Shown piece after piece: positions 31,673-39,969 of a DNA stretch of 64,000 nucleotides. The DNA comes from Isochrysis galbana (taxonomy: Eukaryota; Haptophyta; Isochrysidales; Isochrysidaceae). The notes under the pieces were generated by a model. It saw nothing but the letters and a program-made list of their open reading frames with translations, ran no database searches and had not been told where the DNA came from. The stretch's first letter is position 1. Each line of letters begins with the position of its first letter. The position numbers and the translations under genes are program-made. The DNA is taken from NCBI GenBank assembly GCA_018136815.1, contig CM030936.1, forward strand, positions 764,831 to 828,830, in the 5' to 3' direction.

Positions 31673-34213
31673 TCATAGATCCATCGCGTCGAGCTCATCC
31701 TCAAGGGCTTGTAGCAGCCCCTCTTCCGCGTCGTCCTCACCACCGCAGGAGTGCCGCTCGAGCACGTTTGGCGCGGCTATTGGCACGCTACCTTGGTCGA
31801 GCTCTTGCTCGGCCTCGCGTAGGAGAGTATCCAACTCATTCTCGTCGTCGCTCACATAGGAGTCTCCACTGGCGCCTACGACCTCTACACAGCTGCCGAT
31901 GGTCTGCACAACATCCTCCAAGCCGGGCGCCGCTAGGCCCGCCTTTCTGACCTCCTCCTCTTTCCATTCTGCCGCTGATCTTGGGTTGGACTTATTTGTC
32001 GTCGGCGGTGGTGCAGATCCCTCCTCGTCGAGAGCAGCCTCAAGGGGCCGTACAAAGCGCTTCCTCTCGTTGTCGCGCGTCTGTTGCGGCGAGTCGCACG
32101 TTCTTGCGAGTAGGTCGTCAATCGACTCGATGGCATCCAGCTCGAGCATCGGTTCCACTTCGTCGCTCCCCCACGTAGGCTCCGCTTGTACGGGCCGAGT
32201 CGCTTTCAGCGAGTGTGGCGGATCTTTCCACCCTAGCCCCCCATCCCCGCTTGCGAACGGCTCACCATCGCCCCCTGTCTCGTCGAGCCCGTAGCTGTCG
32301 CACGAGCGCACCGCTAGTAAGAAGCGGTCCTGGACAAGCGCCTTTAGCTCTTTTGTTAGGGCCGAGTCCTTGAATCCTTTGGCAACCAGAGCCTCGTAAT
32401 AGTTGGGCAGCTCAAGAATGTTGTCGCACGTGTGCGCCTGCGGCAACATCTGCGCCATTGCGGCAGTCTCTACCTGGCCAATTGGCGTGAACGGCATTTG
32501 CACCGACAGTACCTCCGTCCCTGGCGCGGGAAGTCGGTCGGAGCCGGTGCAAAACTTGATGAAGGCCAGCTTGTCCGCAGGGGCCCACCCTTCGAGCACC
32601 GCCCATAGCGCCTGGCGGAGAGGCGTGCAGTCGCATAGCTCGTCATCCTCGACGACGCGAAAGACACCCCGGATGGAGAAGGCGCCACGGGAGCCCGAAG
32701 GTGCGCCGCAAACAACTGCAGCAAGTTGCTTCGGCGAGAAGCGCAGCGGGGCGATCACCGCCGGTGGCAACACAGACTGGAAGCCAGATCGCAGCTCGTC
32801 CAACTGCCAGCCACCATCCCCACCACCTACGATGCGGTTGACCGATGAGCTGACGTACTTCTCTTTGCTCATGCCAACACACTCCTCGAGCTCAGCAAAG
32901 TCGGCAAACTCGGCCTCACTCATGTCGAGCACGTTCTGAAGCGACGCCGCGGCCTGTGGATCGAAGGCCCTCAGAGTCTCGATGGAAGGTGAAAAGTCAT
33001 CATCTGCCAGCAAAGCTTCGAACAAGAGAGTCGGAAGTTCCACGCCTAGCGAGCTCCGGTTGCATATTGTCTGTGCGAGCAACCAGCCGCAATAGCAGAG
33101 CATCGAGCGGCGTTCTGCTGTTGGCTCGAGGGTGGGGTTGAACCAGTGGTGCCGTGCGCCACGGTCGTACGGGAAGACAGGAGCCACCTCAGGCTCGGCA
33201 GGCAGCGACTCGGAGCTGACCCCGACTGCACCCCGACGAAGGCCGTAGAGCATCTGCTGGCCCATGAGTGCGAAGAGCTCCTTGCGCGGGCCGTGGCCAT
33301 CGCCGTGCTCAACGCCCCCCTCGGCCGATCGGAACTGTGGAAAGAGCTTGGCGCTTCCCTGACTACGGGTGCCAGCCGTACCCCTTGCTCTGACACGCAT
33401 CGGTGACTGCTCCCACTGAGGCAGCGTGTCCCAGAGTGCTGAGGCCCGTTCGCACGTCAGGCGTAGCTTGGCATCGCCCACAGCACACGCGTCAGCGTAG
33501 AGCAGAATCGCCCTGCCGCCCTCACCAGCGGCTGCGCAGGCGGCCTCGCGTGGCACCCCAAACGCCTGCTCCACGGTGCGCCATGCAGCAAGCTTAGCAT
33601 CCAAGGCGCTCTCGTCCTCGACCACCACCGTCTTACACAACGCGAGTGCCAGAAGCGATAGGAGACGGCCGATAGACCGATTCTCCCACGCGGACTCGAG
33701 CGGGGCTCGCGGCTGTGCACTGACGCCCAAGGTGAGGCGCTGCTCCCAAGTTGCGGCAAGCATGGACAGCAGGGCTGCGCTCGCGTCGGCATTCATCCAC
33801 GGCTCCATATCTGCTGTGCCGGAGCAGCCGCGCAGCAACGCCAACAAGCCGGCAGGTGTGAGCGAATCCCACGATGGCCGTGCACCCGCCTCGCACAACT
33901 TGGCCTCCACCAGGTCGAGGAGCGGAGTCCAGAGCACATCCATGCACGCATGGATGGCCTTCAGTGCTGCACCCAGCTCCTTGCCCTCAACGGAGGCGAG
34001 CCAGAGGGCCGGCTCGTAATTTGCCGAGGCCAAGTGAGCCAGCACCGCATCGGCCGACTTGCTTGCCGCCTGCAGTGCCTTGGCTGAGCGGTGGGCAGCA
34101 GCGGCGGCAGCGGGAGCACTCTTACTCAATGCGTCACGCGTTGTGTGGCCCCCCGCCTCGTCTGTAGGCTTGAGCGGGGCAGGACTCACGGCACGCGATG
34201 AGCTGCATCCCAT
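31673..34213 (-). CDS. HECT-domain E3 ubiquitin ligase with N-myristoylation-type start and C-terminal extension
   Basis: HECT ligases take ubiquitin from an E2 onto a catalytic Cys and pass it to a substrate. The first ATG of this single open frame (34213) gives 846 aa starting MGCSSSRAVS, a good N-myristoylation sequence (Gly2, Ser6) with a palmitoylatable Cys3, which predicts membrane attachment. The N-terminal 280 residues are Ala/Leu-rich and unassigned. The HECT N-lobe is visible: GPRKELFALM, ARHHWFNP, MLCYCGWLLAQTICN, LPTLLFEALL, and LRSGFQSVLPP then RFSPKQLAAVVCG. The C-lobe has LAFIKFCTGSDRLP, MPFTPIG and the active-site block LPQAHTCDNILELPNYY with Cys596. The odd point is that about 250 acidic, disordered residues follow the catalytic Cys, where HECT proteins normally end within about 40. 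No intron is needed. Confidence 0.85.
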   Translation of the reverse strand: MGCSSSRAVSPAPLKPTDEAGGHTTRDALSKSAPAAAAAAHRSAKALQAASKSADAVLAHLASANYEPALWLASVEGKELGAALKAIHACMDVLWTPLLDLVEAKLCEAGARPSWDSLTPAGLLALLRGCSGTADMEPWMNADASAALLSMLAATWEQRLTLGVSAQPRAPLESAWENRSIGRLLSLLALALCKTVVVEDESALDAKLAAWRTVEQAFGVPREAACAAAGEGGRAILLYADACAVGDAKLRLTCERASALWDTLPQWEQSPMRVRARGTAGTRSQGSAKLFPQFRSAEGGVEHGDGHGPRKELFALMGQQMLYGLRRGAVGVSSESLPAEPEVAPVFPYDRGARHHWFNPTLEPTAERRSMLCYCGWLLAQTICNRSSLGVELPTLLFEALLADDDFSPSIETLRAFDPQAAASLQNVLDMSEAEFADFAELEECVGMSKEKYVSSSVNRIVGGGDGGWQLDELRSGFQSVLPPAVIAPLRFSPKQLAAVVCGAPSGSRGAFSIRGVFRVVEDDELCDCTPLRQALWAVLEGWAPADKLAFIKFCTGSDRLPAPGTEVLSVQMPFTPIGQVETAAMAQMLPQAHTCDNILELPNYYEALVAKGFKDSALTKELKALVQDRFLLAVRSCDSYGLDETGGDGEPFASGDGGLGWKDPPHSLKATRPVQAEPTWGSDEVEPMLELDAIESIDDLLARTCDSPQQTRDNERKRFVRPLEAALDEEGSAPPPTTNKSNPRSAAEWKEEEVRKAGLAAPGLEDVVQTIGSCVEVVGASGDSYVSDDENELDTLLREAEQELDQGSVPIAAPNVLERHSCGGEDDAEEGLLQALEDELDAMDL

Positions 34214-35639
34214 CTCGCTCCCCTCCCCTTTCCCCTCCCCCCTCCCGTTCCCCCTCACGCCCGGTCAGAAGGGCGGGGGGAGCGCGCAAGGAAGGGGAGA
34301 GAGGAGCTTTGGGACAGGGAAGTTGTTTGGAGCGGGGCGCCTCACAGATGCAGCGGGGGAGGAGGGGGGAGGGGAAGAGGGGAGAGAGAGAGGGAGAGGG
34401 AGAGAGGGAGAGGGAGAGAGGGGTGGGATGGGGGAGGAGAGAATAGGAGGACAGGCAAAGAGACAGAGAGGGGGTGGGGGGGAGGGGGGGGAGATGGGGA
34501 GAGAATTATAGAAGCAGGAAACAAAGAGAAATAGTTGTGGGGGGGAGCGAGAGGGGGAGAGGGAGAGTGGGAGAAAGGGAGCAGAGAGAAAGAGAGGGGA
34601 AGATGACCGTTTCGAGAGGGGAGAGAGAGACAAGAAGATAGGGGTAGAGAGATGTGGAAAAAAGCGAGAAGAGACGAGAGGGGATACTTTAGAGAACGGA
34701 CTGTTGCTTTGTCAGAGAGAGGTCAGCGCGACGGGTGCCATAAATAGGCCGCCCTATGTGTACTCCTACATACCGCTTCACTCCACACATTCCCGACTCA
34801 CCGACTCACCTACTCTAGAGTACTCCGTGCCCACTCACCACTAATTCCTGAGCGCGCGTTGAACCCTGGCAACGTGTTCTTCGCCCCCCCAGCAGCCTCC
34901 CCTGCAGCTCTATGGCCCCAGGACTCGCATCGCAGCCAAGGGCATCCTACTTGTGAAACACAGGAACACCGTGCTTTCTACAAAGGCCAAACACAGCCGT
35001 GTTTCGCCGTGTTTCAAACCTCTCGTGGCGCAACACATAGGAAACACAGAGGCGCGCGCGCGGTCAGCGATCGGCGGCCATAGGCGAAAGAGGCCGCTAT
35101 ACGCTATACAGGAGGAAAGGGAACGTCAGTCGCAACACGAGGGCGAAGAAGTGAGGAGTAAGTCTGTTGATGTTGAGCGTTCATTGAGTTAGTGAATCAA
35201 AGCGGCTCTAGCTTCTCAAGATTTTTTTATGTTAGTTAGCGAATCAATCACCAATCACAATCACCAATCACACTACCAGCTGCTTCATAGTTTGCACACT
35301 TGGACAAGAATTGTCATCTGCAATCCAATCATCTTTTGCGTCCCTATCATCGTCGCTGTCCCACTTCACCACCTCAGGAACCCATCCTGCATCTTGCACC
35401 CGGAGCTGTGCGTGCATCGACTCATGACAATACACTAATTTGTCTGCAGTCTTATGGCTCATTCGAGACCGATTAGCGCTATGAATCTGCCCGTAGACTA
35501 AGCACTAAGCTTGGTCGTAATGCGGTGAAACCGATTTAGAGACAAGCGGGAAACCGGGGCGGAAGGAACTGGCAAGGAAGCCGGCAGGAAGGCAGAGGAA
35601 ATGTCTTGGCAAGGCGACGGAGGCAGGATTTTTAACAGT
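34214..35639. other. No gene seen; long purine tract and short repeats
   Basis: 34265-34640 is dominated by GAGAGGGAGA-type purine DNA just upstream of the HECT start. At 34860-35080 a CACAGG/GTGTTTC-rich segment recalls 26480-26700. No coding signal was accepted. Confidence 0.45.
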
Positions 35640-37811
35640 AGGGAGGCAGGACTTTTTAACAATAGGCAATAGGAAGAGGCAGGATTTTTAACGGTAGACG
35701 GAGTGCGGAATTTAACGGACTGTAGAAGAAGAGCGGCGAGGAGAAGGATCTCCAAGCTCGATTTGGCATCGCGGCCATTGCCGCGATCGCGTACGAAGGT
35801 ACGCGCACACGCACCCACTTGGTGAGCGTGCGCTTCGTGTAGATTATCCGGGCGTGCCAGGACTCGCCAGATGGCACTTCCCTGGCCGCCATCACCTGGT
35901 ATTCGAACGGGGCATTGGCCGACTCGGCGTAAGCTTTGCCGTGCCTGCCGTAGTGGCTTAGCCACTGCTCCATGATATCATTGTCGTAGGAGAGGGCCGG
36001 ATCTTCGGGAGGAGCGGCGTGGCGCTTAGCGCGGCGTCGAGTCTCCCGATCCTCCTGGTGGGAAGATTTGGTTGGCATCGCTCTGTCAGGCCCATAGATG
36101 GGGTAACAGCTTATCAGCTCTCAAGGTTATGGAGCTATCACTAATATCAGCACTAATATCAGCTCTCATGAGAGTTGTCCCAACCAACAACAAAACTCCC
36201 CTGTGCCTGTGCGCGCGCACGCGTTGTGTTGATTTACGCTCTTCACACTCCACACACAAACTCTCTCTCTCTCCTCTAGCGTAGATTGGTACTACTAGCA
36301 GTTGCTAGTTGGATGAACCTATCGCATCTTAGAGATTGAGGATAGATAGAGCGTAGCAGCCAAGAAGCCGACCGACGGAGGCTACTACGTATGTAAGTAT
36401 GAAGTATCGATGTTGATGGAGGATGGAGGGGGGGGAGGCGACGATTCCAATAGTAAAAGGAGTCACAGTAGTAGATCAGCCCCTTTAAGATTAGTCTAGC
36501 AACTAGCAACCGACAACTAATATCAGTGATTTGGCAGTTAGGGGAGCTATTACTCTTACTGAGAGCTCATAATAGTACTCTTACCCCATCTATGGTCAGG
36601 CCGGGGGCGACTCAGCAACGGTGACCGATGCGAGAGTCCCCGCGGTTCGGGGGCGAGCATGGACGAGCGCCCATCGTGCCATTCGCGACGGCTACCGCTT
36701 TTGGCGCCGCGGCCACGCTTGTCGCGGCGAGCCTTCCGCCGTTTCCGCGCGGACGTCGAAGAATCACTCGAATCCGATTCGCTGGTTGTCGACCGATCAG
36801 ACGAGCACGGCTCCGACGAGTCCTCCGAGGTCGAGGACGAGCTTGAGGAGTAGGGGCGCCGGCGGCGGCGCTCCTTCTTAGCCTTAGGGGCCTTCTTTCT
36901 TTCTGGAGGGGCTCGTGCCGGCGGCAGAGGCGGCGGGGGATAGGTCCCTCCCGTATTCTCGAGTGGAGTACCCGGGGGGTAGCGGGCAGGCTCCTGGCGG
37001 CCATTGGCCGACGGTGGGGCCCTTTCGCGCTCGACGGCCATAGCTATCGCAGATAGCTGTTGCGAGAATTGCTCGGCCATGGCCTTCATCAGCTCCATGT
37101 AGTGCTGCTCCACGGGACTGGGCGCCGACAGCTCTGTCGGAGCCGACGGCGGTGAGCGGTGAGAAGGTGTGGCCCGGTGCGAAATGGCGGTGAGGGTTGG
37201 GAATTGTGATCCCGGGCGCATCTTCTGCCAGGACGCGAGGGCGTGGGGCGGTCGGGACCGCGGCGACACGATCGAGGGTGGCTCGGTAGGGCTCGTAAGC
37301 CCCCTCCGAGTCCGATGGCAACGGTGGGGCGGCCTTCATCCGCCTCCGAGGGGGGAGGATATGCCTCAACAGCCTCTTCCATGCAGATTTCAGTGAGAGC
37401 GGGCTCATGCCCGCTCTCCACAGCATCGGAGGGCGATGGGGGTGGTGATGGAGGCGCGGCGCCGGCCTCGAATGGGTGAAAGACGGCGGTAGCCGCGAGC
37501 TCGGCCTCTGAGGAGGCGCGGTCTTCGGGAGTAATGGTGAGCAGAGCGGGCAGGAGGCCCGCTTCTGCAGGAGGAGGGGCCTTGGGCCCCTTGGGCGGGC
37601 CCGGCGCGGGACGCGTCGACTTGGATTCTACACCTGACGGATCGAGCATGACCACGGGCTCGATATGCGATGATTCGGAAGGGAGGCGATCGGCGGAAGG
37701 CGCGGCGAAGGAGGCCGGGAGTGATGGAATGACGGGCTGGACCACCTCCTCAGCAGAGGAAGGCGGGAGGACGGGCTTGGGCGAGGGCGAGCGCGACGAC
37801 GGAGCGGACAT
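35640..37811 (-). other. Uncharacterised minus-strand coding stretches, possibly from a virus-like or retro-element
   Basis: On the minus strand from ATG 37811 there are Pro/Ser-rich coding-like stretches, then a short helical segment (YMELMKAMAEQFSQQLSAIA), a Lys/Arg-rich and Ser/Asp/Glu-rich region, and after the inserted element at 36.1-36.6 kb a further stretch beginning MPTKSSHQEDRE. The composition (Pro-rich, short coil, basic and Ser-rich tail) would fit a gag-like structural protein, but no protease, RT, integrase or LTR was found. A host protein of low complexity is the alternative. It is not intact as a single unit, and I give no finer structure. Confidence 0.35.
36092..36595. mobile_element. 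504-bp TIR element with 6-bp target duplication
   Basis: The left end CCATAGATGGGGTAA is exactly inverted at the right end TTACCCCATCTATGG, and similarity continues inward (AGCTCTCA, AATATCAG-type words). TCAGGC flanks both sides (36086-36091 and 36596-36601), giving a 6-bp target-site duplication; the alignment could slide by one base. There is no transposase, so it is a MITE. It separates two same-strand coding stretches. The superfamily is not clear from the TIR. Confidence 0.75.
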
Positions 37812-38234
37812 GGCTGGGCGGATAGGGATGGATAGGCTAGGGCTGAGGGATTGGTGAGGTTTGGTATTGAGGTAGTGTTGAGAACGAGGGACGAGAACGG
37901 GAACGAGGACGAGAACGAGAGCGACGAACGAAGAACGACAGACGACAAACGGCTAGAGGCCGATGGACCGACAAGATGACACTACACTCACGTCAACACT
38001 CTCCACACTAACGTATCCCTATCACGGAACGCACAGGAACCCGCTGGCAGACCGAACAAGGAAGAGAATGCCGACAAGAGAGCGACGGGGCGACGGACGA
38101 TCCGACGGGGCGACAGTTACGCACAGGAATAAGGAGGGAATCTTTCGAAAACCCTTAAGTGATTTGATGAAGAAGTAAAATAGCGCCACGGTATAATTCA
38201 ACGGCCAACACCTGAGGGGGAATCAGGGTCACAC

Positions 38235-38475
38235 ATGGGGGCGGTTCCTTGCACCGGCGATACCTGATCGCGCGACTTAGCCTAAAACGCGAGGAGCACA
38301 CAAGGACAAGGAGGTAAGCCAGGTGAGTGAGGGGCAAGCAGGCGGCAAGGGAGGCGACAAAGGAGGCGAGGGCAACAAGGGCGAATGGACGAATGTAGGA
38401 TCCTGCGACGGTGACTAGTGACTAGCCTGCAAGGAGGGGACATAGAAACGCAGACAATTTCTAAAACAAAAAGGT
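38235..38475 (-). repeat. R4 interspersed repeat, copy 1
   Basis: On the minus strand it contains CGTTTCTATGTCCCCTCCTT, CATCCTACATTCG-like and GGTATCGCCGGTGCAAGGAA words, in the same order as 48930-49150 on the plus strand (GGTATCGCCGGTCCAAGGAA). The family is unidentified. Confidence 0.55.
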
Positions 38476-38861
38476 CGATCGCGGATGCGACACGCGCGCG
38501 CCCCCCCCCCCGCGCCCCCCGCCCCCCCGCCGCGCCTCGCCTTTTCGCCTTTTCGCGGGAGCGTAGCCCAAATTTCGTTGGTTTCCCACCCAAATTTCGT
38601 GCAACATTTTTTGTTGAGCGAGCCCAGATTTTGCATAACATCAAAACATTTCGCGAAAACCTGGCCGGGGCCAAACTAGCAGTGCGCAGTGCGCAGATGC
38701 TCCGGGCACGTCTTCGACGACCGACGACGCGCGCGCGCTTCGCGCATGCCTGCATGGACTGTGTAATGGCCCCTCGGCGGCTTGGGCTTCCTGGGGCGCT
38801 TTCTCGGGGCCATGATGTTGCATGGGGGGGAACAGGGGCACGCGCACGAAGCGGCATCCTC

Positions 38862-38910
38862 TATCCTCTAGTGGGCTTTAGCCCAGAATCCTCAGATGTT
38901 CTTGTTCTAA
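38862..38910 (-). repeat. R3 repeat end, fragment
   Basis: On this strand the block TAGTGGGCTTTAGCCCAGAA then TCCTCAGAT matches the family end TAGCCCAGAATCTTCAGAT found at 50490 and 62870. Only the terminus is kept. Confidence 0.5.
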
Positions 38911-39224
38911 ATTCTAGCAGAGAAAACTTGGGAAGTGCGTGATGACGCTCCGAAGCTCGTGGCTCTTGGCTCTCGGTAGCGGCGTCCGGCTATTCGAGAT
39001 CCTGAGCCGCAGGACCAGCCGACTTTCCTCAATTGGAGCCCTAAGCGCTGCGTAGTGCAATATCAGAGCCGTCGATTGTGCCGTCGTCGAAATCGACATC
39101 GAAGCCCGGGAGATTTGGGAGATACGAATCCCGTGAGCAGCTCCCTAGAGAATCGAATGTGACAAAAAGCGCGCACACGTCCAAAGGGATCTCTATCGCC
39201 GGCCGCGGCCGTCGTCGACCCGAA

Positions 39225-39338
39225 CGAGAGAGAGAGGGGGGGGGGGGGGGGAGAGAGAGAGAGAGAGGGAGAGGGAGGGAGAGAGAAGGAGAGAGAGGGA
39301 GAGAGAGGGAGAGAGAGGGAGAGATAGGGAGAGAGAGG

Positions 39339-39370
<32 letters not shown>

Positions 39371-39408
39371 AGGAGAGAGAGGGAGAGAGAGGGAGAGAGA
39401 GGGAGAGA

Positions 39409-39446
<38 letters not shown>

Positions 39447-39475
39447 GAGAGGGAGAGAGAGCCGAGCGGCGGAGG
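39225..39475. repeat. GAGAGAGGGA purine microsatellite
   Basis: About 250 bp of almost pure purine with GAGAGAGGGA units and GA runs. Long open frames through it on both strands (39063-40691 minus, 39078-39935 plus) are artefacts of the repeat. Confidence 0.9.
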
Positions 39476-39764
39476 TGGAGGAGCACAACCGCCACGATAC
39501 TTTGTATATCAAAGAGCTGAGAAAGAGGGGACGAGGACTTCCTCCCATCCGATGCTGTGTGTGCCCTGTGCCCTGCCGGCTTCCCCTTCTCTCCACACGA
39601 GGAAGGGGTTGTTTAGAGGGGGGGGGGACTCTTGGGACCCGGGGGGCGGCGCTACGGGGCGTCCTCCCCCCCGCCCTCGCCGCCCCCCCCCCCCCCCCCC
39701 CCCCAACGTACAAGCGAGGGACGAGGCAACGCGGCAAGGAGGGAGGGGAAAGACAGAGATAGAC

Positions 39765-39850
39765 AAAGAGAGCGAGAGCGAGAGCGAGAGCGAGAGCGAG
39801 AGCGAGAGCGAGAGCGTGGGTGAGAGCGACAAGGACAGCGACAGCGAGAG
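39765..39850. repeat. (GAGAGC)n hexamer repeat
   Basis: Consecutive GAGAGC units run to about 39816, then decay into GACAGCGAGAGTGAGAGC variants to about 39900, upstream of the MscS-like gene. A C run lies at 39684-39703. Confidence 0.85.
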
Positions 39851-39969
39851 TGAGAGCGACAGCGATAGGGACAGAGAGAGCAACAGCGAGAGCAACAGCG
39901 GGGGCGCGCGAGAGAGAGACAGAGGGAAGGGGTGAGTGAGAGAGAGAGGGGGGGGGGAGAGAGAGAAGG

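Larger units (their letters stand above)
37812..39224. other. No gene seen; repeat-rich
   Basis: GAGAACGAGA-type leader DNA (37870-37930), an inverted R4 repeat (38235-38475), a C-rich run near 38505-38530 and an R3 end (38865-38905) occupy most of this stretch. No coding model was accepted. Confidence 0.45.
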
